From Candidatus Methanoplasma sp. (GTDB lineage: Archaea; Thermoplasmatota; Thermoplasmata; Methanomassiliicoccales; Methanomethylophilaceae), in contig JAITQH010000050.1 in NCBI GenBank assembly GCA_031288985.1, positions 1 to 28,792 on the forward strand: DNA of 28,792 nt, in the 5' to 3' direction. How positions within the stretch are numbered: position 1 is the first letter of the stretch; the number at the start of each line of letters is the position of its first letter. Positions 1 through 7,258 of this stretch are shown here, piece after piece. The notes under the pieces were generated by a model that saw only the letters and a list, made by a program, of their open reading frames with translations, made no database searches and was not told where the DNA came from. A program made the translations under genes and the position numbers.

Positions 1-321
1 TGTGAACGTCAGATCCGCATGGCCGGGAGAACTCAGGACCGCGCTTATGCACTCGACCCTGATATCATACCCCATGTTGAAGTCGTCGGACGGCCCAAAA
101 ACTATGTCCGCCGTCTGAACGTAGTTGTCGTCTGGATCCCATGTAATGCTGTCGGGGCCGGAAATACCCGTCCCGACAAGCGCGAGTTCCGCCGCGTTCG
201 AGACATCATGCGTCTCTCCGACGGCGTCAGAATCATCAGATGCCAAAGGCACCAGCGTTGCGGCGGCAACTGAAAGCATCAGAACCACCGCTGTTATTGC
301 GACCAACTTTTCAGTCTTCAT
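1..321 (-). CDS. Secreted or surface-anchored protein, N-terminal part (cut by window edge)
   Basis: Open frame of 107 codons running off the left edge without a stop, so only the N terminus is visible. It starts MKTEKLVAITAVVLMLSVAA, a short basic head followed by a hydrophobic stretch and then small and acidic residues, which is a Sec-type signal peptide. The rest is Asp, Ser, Thr and Gly rich with a beta-strand look, as in extracellular repeat or adhesin-like proteins of gut archaea; no domain can be named from this fragment. An in-frame ATG three codons upstream (330) would give MGFMKTEK; I prefer 321 because it puts the charged head at the N terminus. AT-rich TATA-like sequence lies at 337-346 and again near 388-396. 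Secretion is well supported, function is unknown. Confidence 0.7.
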   Translation of the reverse strand, partial: MKTEKLVAITAVVLMLSVAAATLVPLASDDSDAVGETHDVSNAAELALVGTGISGPDSITWDPDDNYVQTADIVFGPSDDFNMGYDIRVECISAVLSSPGHADLTFT

Positions 322-390
322 AAATCCCATTGGAGAGAATATATTCCCAACACCCCTCCAAGCCCCGCTGAGTGAATACGCGTCCCGGAT

Positions 391-406
391 ATACATAGAT
401 ATGTAT
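391..406. repeat. 6-bp inverted repeat upstream of the surface-protein gene
   Basis: ATACAT and ATGTAT are separated by AGAT, giving a perfect 6-bp dyad inside an AT-rich stretch 70-85 bp before the surface-protein start. It could be an operator or just part of a TATA-like region. A second perfect 6-bp inverted repeat with a 2-nt loop, CTGCGG/CCGCAG, sits at 413-426, between the TPR gene's stop and this promoter, and could be part of a 3' end hairpin. Confidence 0.35.
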
Positions 407-452
407 GAGCGCCTGCGGAACCGCAGATTCAGCCATACTCACGGACGGAGCG

Positions 453-1367
453 TCACGCGTCCCTGCGCCCAAACTCTCTGAGGTATTCCTTGGCGCCGTT
501 CAGGTTCAGGATGGCGTCCTTCAGCAGATGCTCCTCCGCTTCTTTGACCTTGTTGAGAGTGAGATACGTGTTGGCCATGTCCTGATGCAGCTTCGCCAGA
601 ACGTGCACGTCGTCAAGCCTGTTGGCCTCCAAAAGCTCTTCCAACAGCACGATGGCGGCCCTGCGGTCGCTCATGTACGGATCTATCATGCCTTTTCGCT
701 GAAACGCATCCCCCCGCGAGATGAACGGGAACACCAGCGTCATCATGTCTTCCAAGCGGCCCTTCTCCAGAAGCGCGGCGCCCGCATCGATCGACGAGGA
801 AAAGAGTTCGGCCGCACCGTCCATGTCGTCCGCGTCGAACAGGATCGCCCCTTCCAGGTTAAGCACCTCCGCGTAACGGTTGCGGGACCAGTCGTCGTCC
901 TTGCATGCCAACAGCGAGTACGCCTTCTCGATGAACGGACCTGCGATCGCAGGGAACCCGCAGTCGTAAAGATCCCCGCAGCACCGAATGCACATGTACA
1001 CGGTCTTGCGGCCGTCATAGTACCTGGAGCCGTCGGAAAGCTTCTTCAGCCTGGAGGCCGCCAGAGAGTAATCTGCGGCCATGTCCTCCGGGTGTTTGCC
1101 GCCTCCCGCCTCCCCTCTTGACACGAACAGCTTGACGTATGCGCCTGCGTCGACCTCCCCTCCCCCGTCCTCGATCCTGCCGGCGATCTCCGCCGCGTCG
1201 TCGAAGTCCGACAGTGCGGACACGCAGTGCCCCATCATGGAAAGGACGCATCCCCGGTTAATCAAAGCGTCCAAGAGGTCGACGTCCGATCCTTCCTCTT
1301 CGAGCGCATTCACCCGGTCGTTGTATTCTTTCAGCGCGGATTCCAGATGCTCTTCGGAAGAGGACAT
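453..1367 (-). CDS. Tetratricopeptide-repeat protein
   Basis: A 304-residue soluble protein made of helical hairpins of TPR type; for example residues near 35-65 read LINRGCVLSMMGHCVSALSD, with the small/large pattern (G, A at helix contacts) of TPR units, and similar helices recur to the C terminus. There is no signal peptide, membrane segment or catalytic motif, so it is probably a protein-protein interaction scaffold; its partner cannot be told. The frame is open upstream to 1463, but I choose the ATG at 1367 (MSSSEEHLES) because a TATA box at 1391-1399 lies about 27 nt upstream, the leaderless spacing seen throughout the window. It is divergent from the kinase gene at 1569 and stands alone. 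Confidence 0.75.
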   Translation of the reverse strand: MSSSEEHLESALKEYNDRVNALEEEGSDVDLLDALINRGCVLSMMGHCVSALSDFDDAAEIAGRIEDGGGEVDAGAYVKLFVSRGEAGGGKHPEDMAADYSLAASRLKKLSDGSRYYDGRKTVYMCIRCCGDLYDCGFPAIAGPFIEKAYSLLACKDDDWSRNRYAEVLNLEGAILFDADDMDGAAELFSSSIDAGAALLEKGRLEDMMTLVFPFISRGDAFQRKGMIDPYMSDRRAAIVLLEELLEANRLDDVHVLAKLHQDMANTYLTLNKVKEAEEHLLKDAILNLNGAKEYLREFGRRDA

Positions 1368-1384
1368 TCTTTGTAAATAGGGGA

Positions 1385-1406
1385 CGGCGGTATAAATCCA
1401 CCGCCG
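1385..1406 (-). promoter_or_regulatory. TATA box of the TPR gene inside a perfect 7-bp dyad
   Basis: On the - strand the sequence GGATTTATA (1391-1399) is a TATA box about 27 nt before the ATG at 1367. It is flanked by CGGCGGT (1385-1391) and ACCGCCG (1400-1406), a perfect 7-bp inverted repeat with an 8-nt spacer. A dyad centred on the TATA box is where a repressor would block TBP, so autoregulation or control by a DNA-binding dimer is plausible but not shown. Confidence 0.55.
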
Positions 1407-1540
1407 CAGGAGCGGATGCGTTTTCGAATCTGCCGGGCGGAGGGACAGGCGTCGGGGCAACACCTGCGGTCCAAAAACATCTTTGACGCGGCTGAATGAA
1501 ATGAAACTGACAAGATATGCATATTTTTCCCAATCATACT

Positions 1541-1548
1541 ATTATATC
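1541..1548 (+). promoter_or_regulatory. TATA box of the pyridoxal kinase-like gene
   Basis: ATTATATC about 24 nt before the ATG at 1569, with no Shine-Dalgarno sequence between them. This predicts a leaderless mRNA. Confidence 0.6.
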
Positions 1549-1568
1549 TCTCTGTCTTTCGGAAACGC

Positions 1569-2477
1569 ATGGCGCAGAAGCGTGTCCTGGCGATTCATGA
1601 CGTGTCCTGTTTCGGAAGATGCTCCCTCACGGTTGCACTCCCGATCATCTCGGCGGCGGGCGCCGAATGCACGGTCCTTCCGACTGCGGTGCTTTCAACC
1701 CACACCGGGGGGTTCACGGGGTTCACGTACAGAGACCTCACGGGCGATCTGAAGCCGACCGTGGAACACTGGAAGGATCTCGGTCTGAGCTTCGACTGCA
1801 TATACACCGGGTTTCTGGGTTCGTTCGAGCAGATCGACATTGTGATGGACATCATAGACGCGCTGCGCGGCAGGGACACGAAAGTGGTGGTGGATCCGGT
1901 GATGGCGGACAACGGAGAACTGTACAAGGTGTTCTCCGACGACTTCCCCGAAGGCATGAGAAAGCTGTGCGGAAGCGCGGATCTGATCCTGCCGAACATT
2001 ACCGAAGCGTCCCTTTTGGCGGGTACGGAGTATTCCGAAGGCCCCCACAGCGTTGAGTTCACGGAGGACGCGCTCAAAAGACTGAGCGGGATATGCCGCG
2101 GGAACGTCATTCTCACGGGCGTGAACTTCGACGGCGGCGCCCTGAATTCGGCCTTGGAGTCGCAGAGAAGAGTGTACGTCGGGGCCGAGTCCGCATCCGG
2201 AAACTATCTGGGCGCGGCGGCGTACGACGCAGGGACGAAAGAGACCTCGTACGCGCTCCGCCCCCGCATTCCCGGGTTCTATCACGGCACCGGGGACGTG
2301 TTCGGTTCGGCGGTCGTCGCATCCCTCGCGAACGGCAAGTCCCTTCGGAAGGCGGCCGAGATCGCGGTCGATTACACCTCGGAAAGCATCCAACGCACAA
2401 GAGATGCAGGGACCGACGTCAGATTCGGAGTGAACTTCGAGGCCGGCCTGAGGAAGTTCTCCGAAGACGTCATATGA
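1569..2477 (+). CDS. pdxY: Pyridoxal/pyridoxamine kinase-like protein (PdxY/PdxK family)
   Basis: A 302-residue ribokinase-fold kinase, close to the usual length of about 285 for PdxY. Family features are visible: the N-terminal DVSCFGRCSL segment (11-20), VVVDPVMADNGELY (107-119) near the nucleotide/substrate site, LPNITEASLL (141-150), and the C-terminal GTGDVFGS (240-247) with the anion hole and catalytic Asp243. The expected reaction is ATP-dependent phosphorylation of pyridoxal, pyridoxamine or pyridoxine to the 5'-phosphate in B6 salvage. ThiD-like HMP kinase is the main alternative, but the N-terminal STHTGG (43-48) and overall pattern favour PdxY. It has its own leaderless promoter, no operon partner, and is followed by about 160 bp before the next gene. 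Confidence 0.8.
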   Translation: MAQKRVLAIHDVSCFGRCSLTVALPIISAAGAECTVLPTAVLSTHTGGFTGFTYRDLTGDLKPTVEHWKDLGLSFDCIYTGFLGSFEQIDIVMDIIDALRGRDTKVVVDPVMADNGELYKVFSDDFPEGMRKLCGSADLILPNITEASLLAGTEYSEGPHSVEFTEDALKRLSGICRGNVILTGVNFDGGALNSALESQRRVYVGAESASGNYLGAAAYDAGTKETSYALRPRIPGFYHGTGDVFGSAVVASLANGKSLRKAAEIAVDYTSESIQRTRDAGTDVRFGVNFEAGLRKFSEDVI

Positions 2478-2580
2478 CGGCGCCGCAAGTCCTTCCGGCT
2501 CTTGGCAACGTCGATTGACGATTATATGGCGATCATTAAGGAACTATTTCGTGCATTAGGTCTGATTTCGTCCAATTCAG

Positions 2581-2587
2581 TTATATA
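2581..2587 (+). promoter_or_regulatory. TATA box of the small secreted-protein gene
   Basis: TTATATA, 24 nt before an ATG at 2608 and 57 nt before the ATG at 2641. Transcription would begin near 2608, so the mRNA is either leaderless from 2608 or carries a leader of about 33 nt with GGGGGAAAC just before 2641. Another AT-rich box (ATTATATGG) lies at 2521-2529. Confidence 0.5.
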
Positions 2588-2640
2588 GTCGGCACGTCGT
2601 AGTTGAGATGGAGGATGCATTGCATCGCCATGGGGGAAAC

Positions 2641-3258
2641 ATGAGCTTAAAATTAGAATCCACAAAAGGCAGGCTTGCAGCAGGCGTGGCGGTATTGGCC
2701 GCGGCGGCATTCATCATCGCCGCCGTATCGGGAGCTTGGGCGCAAGCTGTTCCGCCCGTCTCCGACGGCGGAGATTATGCGACGGGAACAGTGTTCAGCT
2801 ACAAACTGAGCGGCGAGTCCCACGACGGAACCCCCGTCTACAGCTGGGGTACGATCGAGATAACAGATCAAAACTCCGAGAAGTACGATCTCGAACAGAC
2901 GCTCAACGTGCGGTTCCTCGGCAAGCAGGCGCCCGAGGTAATACCTCCGGCCGCATATTTCACGCTGGACAAGACGACCGGAAGCCCCGCCGGCTTTGCA
3001 TACACGGGCACTGAGGTCATCAACACCGTCGACGGCGAGAAGACGCTGGCCGTATGGTCGTCCGAGCTGTACGGGTGCGGATCGACCCCCGAGGATTCCT
3101 TCCACTCCATCGAGACGTATTATACCGATCCGGACAGCGGTTTGATCTACAGATACGTGAGCGACACGCGCGGCTCGCCCGGACACGATGTCCGTGCCTT
3201 GGTGCAGGCCGACCTGACCCACATAGGCACAGAACTCTGGGTGCAGCAGGATCCCTGA
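2641..3258 (+). CDS. Small secreted protein of unknown function
   Basis: A 205-residue protein with an N-terminal signal peptide: MSLKLESTKGRL, then a hydrophobic stretch of about 22 residues ending in GAWA-QA, a good AxA cleavage site. The mature part is about 170 residues, rich in Thr, Ser, Asp and Tyr with alternating hydrophobics, which suggests a beta-rich extracellular domain; there is one Cys and no lipobox. I do not recognise the family. The frame also opens at ATG 2608, which would add 11 residues (MEDALHRHGGN) and fits a leaderless start, but the extra head spoils the signal peptide and 2641 has a G-rich stretch just before it. It is a single-gene unit followed immediately by a strong hairpin. 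Confidence 0.7.
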   Translation: MSLKLESTKGRLAAGVAVLAAAAFIIAAVSGAWAQAVPPVSDGGDYATGTVFSYKLSGESHDGTPVYSWGTIEITDQNSEKYDLEQTLNVRFLGKQAPEVIPPAAYFTLDKTTGSPAGFAYTGTEVINTVDGEKTLAVWSSELYGCGSTPEDSFHSIETYYTDPDSGLIYRYVSDTRGSPGHDVRALVQADLTHIGTELWVQQDP

Positions 3259-3261
3259 ACA

Positions 3262-3292
3262 AAGGAAGCGGCCCGGTTCGGGCCGCTTCCTT
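3262..3292 (+). terminator. Perfect 14-bp hairpin right after the secreted-protein gene
   Basis: AAGGAAGCGGCCCG at 3262-3275 is the exact reverse complement of 3279-3292, with a GTT loop, starting 4 nt after the TGA at 3256-3258. No T-run follows it on the + strand (GCAAAATA), so it is not a textbook intrinsic terminator. It may end the transcript or protect its 3' end. Confidence 0.5.
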
Positions 3293-3356
3293 GCAAAATA
3301 CACCACTGCGAAGAATTGAGCAGGATTGCCCAAAACGGCGCCGCGGACAGTCAATG

Positions 3357-3366
3357 TTTTAAATAC
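3357..3366 (+). promoter_or_regulatory. TATA box of the four-helix membrane-protein gene
   Basis: TTTTAAATAC centred 24 nt before the ATG at 3385; no ribosome binding site, predicted leaderless. Confidence 0.6.
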
Positions 3367-3384
3367 ACACATCAATTATGAATC

Positions 3385-3810
3385 ATGGCCGGAAGACCCA
3401 TATTAATAACGATCATCGCATTGATAACGGTGCTGGAGGGGATATTGACAGTTGTGTCGGGAGCGCTCGTTTCGTTCTCGTCAGAAAACGCATTCCTTCA
3501 GGACGTCTTCTCCGCGATCAGTCTTGAATATCTGATAAACGACGTGGCCACTTGGTTGGGGGCATCCCTGATAATAGTGGGCATACTGATCCTCGTAGTG
3601 GGCCTGGGCCTGCTTTTGGGATGGAAGTTCGCATGGTACGTGGCGGCAGTGATATACTTCCTGACGCTCATCGTCTCGCTCTATTCCGTGGCGGTGTCGC
3701 TCGCGACGGGAGAGTACCTGGCGGTCACCGCGCTGATCCCCGCGATCATCGTGCTCGTACTGATCTATTACATATTCCGCCCCAAGGTCAAGGAATTCTA
3801 CGGACTCTGA
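3385..3810 (+). CDS. Small integral membrane protein, four helices
   Basis: A 141-residue, very hydrophobic protein with about four membrane segments, roughly residues 5-30, 57-80, 83-105 and 110-132, and a short basic C-terminal tail (FRPKVKEFYGL). No catalytic or metal-binding motif is visible, and I cannot name the family; it resembles small DUF-type membrane proteins widespread in archaea and bacteria. It has its own promoter and terminator, so it is probably a monocistronic gene. Function is unknown. Confidence 0.7.
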   Translation: MAGRPILITIIALITVLEGILTVVSGALVSFSSENAFLQDVFSAISLEYLINDVATWLGASLIIVGILILVVGLGLLLGWKFAWYVAAVIYFLTLIVSLYSVAVSLATGEYLAVTALIPAIIVLVLIYYIFRPKVKEFYGL

Positions 3811-3822
3811 TCAAAACCTCTT

Positions 3823-3850
3823 CCTGCCGAAAGGCAGGGTCTTTTTTTTC
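3823..3850 (+). terminator. Hairpin plus T-run terminator
   Basis: CCTGCC (3823-3828) and GGCAGG (3833-3838) pair across a GAAA tetraloop, followed by a run of at least eight T from 3842. It lies 13 nt after the stop of the membrane-protein gene on the + strand. Archaeal termination depends mainly on the T-run, so this is the best terminator in the window. Confidence 0.7.
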
Positions 3851-4440
3851 CAACGGTCCGAAGCGCGGAGCGGCGTGAACAGCGTCGCCCGTCCGCATGC
3901 CCCGGGTCGTGTTTCTGAATCTGTTCCGGCGGTCGCCGCCGCGCGAGCCATCCGCCGCGCGAGATGTTGAACACGCCTTCATACGACGCCGGCAGGGTCC
4001 AAAAAGGCGTCGGAAGCGCTCCAAGCTCTGTAAGAATTATATACTTAGAATGCACACCGGGGAGCCATCCAGACGCTCACCGAAGACGGCGCGAACGTCG
4101 AATGCCTTAGGGGGAGGGACAGAGGCCCCGTCCGCACTGCGGACGGATTCAATACACCAGAAATGGACATGGCTCCATCGAAGCAGAGCAAGCCGTCCGA
4201 AACAACCCAAACACTGTTCCAAACGCCTTCCAACAGCAAAAACACTGCCGGCATCCTCGTGGCGCCCGGCCCCAAACTCGCGGCGTCAATCCCCAATCGT
4301 ACAGTCGGCAGTGACCTTTTTTACATAATCGGCAGATCCACGTTCTTCGTCCTGACGCCAGTTTACCCCGCCGGACCTTCCGCCGGGTCCGCAATCCCAT
4401 GAACGCACAGGACTGCGGAACACGGCCCGTCCTGCCCAAC
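3851..4440. other. About 590 bp without a convincing gene
   Basis: The short open frames here lack the codon pattern of the neighbouring genes, and their translations are rich in Arg, Ser and Pro with no recognisable domain. Signals present: a TATA-like AATTATATACTT at 4035-4046, a perfect 8-bp hairpin CCGTCCGC/GCGGACGG with a 3-nt loop at 4128-4146, and a 6-bp hairpin CGGACC/GGTCCG near 4370-4390. An unannotated non-coding RNA is possible. I could not match it to RNase P RNA, SRP RNA or a tRNA. Confidence 0.5.
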
Positions 4441-4447
4441 TTATTTA
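4441..4447 (+). promoter_or_regulatory. TATA box of the ABC ATPase gene
   Basis: TTATTTA centred about 27 nt before the ATG at 4471, giving a leaderless transcript. It makes 4471 a better start than the out-of-frame ATG at 4461. Confidence 0.55.
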
Positions 4448-4470
4448 GCGGGATTCGCTTATGAAGCCGC

Positions 4471-5262
4471 ATGAAAACCTTGGAAATGAGGAACGTGTCC
4501 GTCGTGCGCGACGGCTCCCGCATCCTCGACTCCGTCAGTCTGGACCTCGAGGAGGGAGAGAGCGCGGCTGTGCTCGGACGCAACGGATCCGGGAAGACCA
4601 CCCTCATGAAGCTCATCAGGGGGGATGTATCCCCCTATTACGACGAAGATGACCCCGCAGTCATGCGCATATTCGGAGAGGAGAACCCGAACATCTTCGA
4701 CCTGAGGAACAGGATAGGGGTGATATCCATGGATCTCCAGCTTCTTTTTCGCGGCGACACCACGGTGCGCGAGATGATCGCATCCGGATTCTTCGGCAGC
4801 TTGGATGTCTTCAGGAACATGAGCGTCGATGAAGGCATGGAGAAAAAGGTCTTTTCTGCGGCGTACGCGATGGGCATAGACGATATCCTGGACAGGAGGG
4901 TCGAGGGGCTGTCTCTGGGCGAATCCAGGCGCGCGCTCATCGCCCGCGCGCTGGTCACGAACCCCGAGACGCTGGTCCTCGACGAGCCGATGACGGGTTT
5001 GGACGTCGTGATGGCATCGAAGTTCAGACGAATGTTCGACATGCTCATAGGAAGCAGGATAAGCATAGTCATGATAACTCACGATCTGGCGGACATCCCG
5101 GAGAAGGTGGATCGCATCGTGATGATAAGGGACGGGAAGGTTTTCGCCGACGGTCGAAAGAGCGACCTTCTTACGTCGAAAATGATGACCGAACTTTACG
5201 GAGAACCTATTAAGGTCGAGAGCGATAGGGGAGTCTACCGTATGCATATTGCGGACGCGTGA
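4471..5262 (+). CDS. ABC transporter ATP-binding protein (orphan)
   Basis: A 263-residue ABC ATPase with all nucleotide-site motifs: Walker A GRNGSGKT (36-43), signature LSLGE (147-151), Walker B LVLDEP (168-173), D-loop GLD (176-178) and switch His204 in MITHD. It should couple ATP hydrolysis to a membrane partner. No permease or substrate-binding gene is adjacent. The closest general type is the single-domain YlmA/ModF-like ATPase, often found without its own permease, so substrate is unknown and a non-transport role cannot be excluded. It overlaps the next gene by 4 nt (GTGA), so the zinc-ribbon membrane protein is translated with it and may be its partner. Confidence 0.85.
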   Translation: MKTLEMRNVSVVRDGSRILDSVSLDLEEGESAAVLGRNGSGKTTLMKLIRGDVSPYYDEDDPAVMRIFGEENPNIFDLRNRIGVISMDLQLLFRGDTTVREMIASGFFGSLDVFRNMSVDEGMEKKVFSAAYAMGIDDILDRRVEGLSLGESRRALIARALVTNPETLVLDEPMTGLDVVMASKFRRMFDMLIGSRISIVMITHDLADIPEKVDRIVMIRDGKVFADGRKSDLLTSKMMTELYGEPIKVESDRGVYRMHIADA

Positions 5263-5774
5263 TTGATATGAGGTGTGTTTGTTCCGAATGCGGCAGGGAG
5301 ATACCCGACGAATCCGATTTCTGCTACGTTTGCGGAAGCCTCAGAACCAAAGCCGTCGAGATACACGACGCCCAGGAGATAATGGGGGCGCTCAACCTGT
5401 GCCACGTGTGCGGAGGGGACATGCGCCCCGAAGACCCTGTGTGCAAAAAATGCGGCGAACCGCGCGTCAAAAGGGTCGTGATATCCGTGGGTTTGGACAG
5501 ATACGGGACCGTCGCGATACTGTTGGCTCTGATCCCGGGAGCCTTGGCGCTCCTGCCGGGCCTGATAAGCGTGTTCGGCCTGGGGCATCTCATGTACAAG
5601 AGATGGACGAGAGCGGCGATGTTCCTGACGATGTCGGCGCTTCTGGGGATGTCGAAGATGTACGCGGACGAAGGCGGAATGCAGGTAATCATAATTCTGG
5701 CGACGGCGGTCACGTTCTTCGTGCAGCTAATGGAAGTGACGGCGCTCGCCATGTTCAGACGCAAGCCGCAGTGA
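5259..5774 (+). CDS. Zinc-ribbon membrane protein
   Basis: A 171-residue protein with two N-terminal zinc ribbons built from CxxC pairs (CSECG and CYVCG; CHVCGG and CKKCGE) in the first 70 residues, followed by about three membrane helices (roughly 82-108, 114-130 and 142-163). The layout resembles small archaeal and bacterial proteins in which double zinc ribbons face the cytoplasm and a short membrane domain anchors them. Function is unknown. I give the GTG that overlaps the upstream stop; the ATG at 5268 (MRCVCSECG) is equally possible. The overlap with the ABC ATPase and the 7-nt gap to RFC large subunit show co-transcription. Confidence 0.75.
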   Translation: MIDMRCVCSECGREIPDESDFCYVCGSLRTKAVEIHDAQEIMGALNLCHVCGGDMRPEDPVCKKCGEPRVKRVVISVGLDRYGTVAILLALIPGALALLPGLISVFGLGHLMYKRWTRAAMFLTMSALLGMSKMYADEGGMQVIIILATAVTFFVQLMEVTALAMFRRKPQ

Positions 5775-5781
5775 GGTTGCG

Positions 5782-7248
5782 ATGTCGGAAGATTGGACTG
5801 AAAAATACAGACCCCGCTCCCTGACCGGGATCGTCGGGAACCCCGGGCCGTCGAAAGACCTTCTGGCATGGGGCAGATCCTGGGAGTCTGGCCCTCCGGA
5901 GAAAAGAGCGGTCGTGCTCATGGGGCCTCCGGGCGTGGGCAAGACCTCGTCCGCCTTCGCGCTTGCGAACGACATGGGCTGGGACGTGGTGGAGATGAAC
6001 GCCTCCGACCAGCGCACCGGAGAGGCCATAAAGAACACGGCGCTCCGGGGTGCGTTCTCCAACGGCTTCAGCGACAGCGGGGAATACGCCAAAGGCGGAG
6101 GAAGGCGCAAGCTCATCATATTGGATGAGGCGGACAACCTGTTCGGCAACGCCGACAGAGGCGCGCTCCCTGTGATCAACGAACTCATAAAGACGACCCT
6201 CCAGCCGGTGATGCTGACGGTCAACGACTTCTACGCACTGTCCAGGAAGAGCTCCGCGATCAAGACGGACACCATTCAGATAACAATAAAGAAACCCTCT
6301 TCGCAGTCAGTTGTCAAAGCGCTCGCCGTCATCGCTTCGGCGGAAAAAGTATCCGCGTCCCCCGAGGCCTTGGAAAGGATAGCGGAGAACGCCGGCGGAG
6401 ACATGAGGGCAGCCGTAAGAGACTTGGAGTCTCTGGCCCTCGGAAGCGCGTCGGTGACGCAGGAGGCCGCGGGGAGGCTCTCGGGGCGCGAGTCCAGGCA
6501 GGACATGTACGGGGTGCTGGACAGGATGTTCAGGAAAGATGACCCGATGGGATCCAGAAGGGCGCTCATGGAGGCCGACACCGATCCCGAGACCGCGATA
6601 CTGTGGGTGGACGAGAACCTTCCGTACGAGTATACGGAACCCGGCGACCTGGTGCGCGGGTACGAGAAGCTCTCCAGAGCGGACATATTCCTGGGGAGGG
6701 TCCACAGGCGCCAGCATTACCGCTTTTGGGCGTATGCGGGCGACATGATGACGGCCGGCGTGTCGGTGGCCAGGTTCGGCCGCTCCCACACCCGCGACCG
6801 TCTCAAATTCCCGATGTACCTTTCGAAGATGTCCCGTTCCAAGATGGTTCGCAACATGCGCTCGTCCGTGTGCCTCAAGCTGGCGGTGTTCCTTCACACA
6901 TCCACGAAGAGGATAAGACTCGACATGCTGAACCCGATAAGGGAGCTGGCGTCCAACGACCCCGAAATAAGGGTCATGCTGCTCAGAGACGCGGGGCTGG
7001 AGCAGGAGGAGCTGGCGTTCGTTCTCGGATGCAAGATCGACTCCAAGGCCGTGAAGGAAGCGGTCGCGGCGGTGCACGCGCACACGGCGAATGCGCCTGC
7101 GGTGCATGCGCCTGCGGCGCAGATAGGATCGGCGGACGCCGAGGCCACGGAGCCCTGCGAGCCTTCCAAACATGCCGAACCCGTCAAGATGAAAGAGGCC
7201 CCGGCCCCGGAGCCGAGAGGCGGGCAGAGGAACCTTTTCGACTTCTGA
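5782..7248 (+). CDS. rfcL: Replication factor C large subunit
   Basis: A 488-residue clamp-loader ATPase. With four small subunits it opens the PCNA ring and loads it on primed DNA. Visible: WTEKYRPRSL (5-14), the RFC N-terminal box; Walker A GPPGVGKTS (48-56); MNASDQRTG (72-80); Walker B LIILDEADNL (111-120); then the lid domain and the helical C-terminal collar. The tail from about 425 is an Ala/Pro/His/Glu-rich linker and the protein ends in QRNLFDF, a PCNA-interacting (PIP) motif at the extreme C terminus, as in other archaeal large subunits. The start has GAGGTTGCG directly upstream. It follows the zinc-ribbon gene by 7 nt and precedes tyw1 by 10 nt. The small subunit is not in this window. 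Confidence 0.95.
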   Translation: MSEDWTEKYRPRSLTGIVGNPGPSKDLLAWGRSWESGPPEKRAVVLMGPPGVGKTSSAFALANDMGWDVVEMNASDQRTGEAIKNTALRGAFSNGFSDSGEYAKGGGRRKLIILDEADNLFGNADRGALPVINELIKTTLQPVMLTVNDFYALSRKSSAIKTDTIQITIKKPSSQSVVKALAVIASAEKVSASPEALERIAENAGGDMRAAVRDLESLALGSASVTQEAAGRLSGRESRQDMYGVLDRMFRKDDPMGSRRALMEADTDPETAILWVDENLPYEYTEPGDLVRGYEKLSRADIFLGRVHRRQHYRFWAYAGDMMTAGVSVARFGRSHTRDRLKFPMYLSKMSRSKMVRNMRSSVCLKLAVFLHTSTKRIRLDMLNPIRELASNDPEIRVMLLRDAGLEQEELAFVLGCKIDSKAVKEAVAAVHAHTANAPAVHAPAAQIGSADAEATEPCEPSKHAEPVKMKEAPAPEPRGGQRNLFDF

Positions 7249-7258
7249 GGCTGAATGA

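Noticed and set aside
2525..2587. 20-codon ORF ending in TAG before the secreted-protein gene
   Set aside because: It begins inside a TATA-like sequence, has no ribosome binding site and no visible property of a peptide; reading through the TAG gives only six more codons.
3897..4328. 143-residue frame on the + strand in the gap
   Set aside because: The translation is Arg/Ser/Pro-rich and without domain or hydrophobic core, as expected from a chance frame in GC-rich DNA. The ATG at 4050 is only about 10 nt from the TATA-like box.
4149..4400. Cys-rich 83-residue frame on the - strand in the gap (WICRLC ... GCRQCFCC), resembling a transposase zinc finger
   Set aside because: Codon use is unlike the neighbours (many CGA/CGG arginine codons), there is no ribosome binding site, and no catalytic part of a transposase follows. 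The resemblance is too weak to call a pseudogene.
4045..4440. RNase P RNA or SRP RNA candidate
   Set aside because: GGAAGGTCCGGC on the - strand near 4370 recalls an RNase P motif, but the other conserved RNase P segments and the SRP helix 8 motif are missing.
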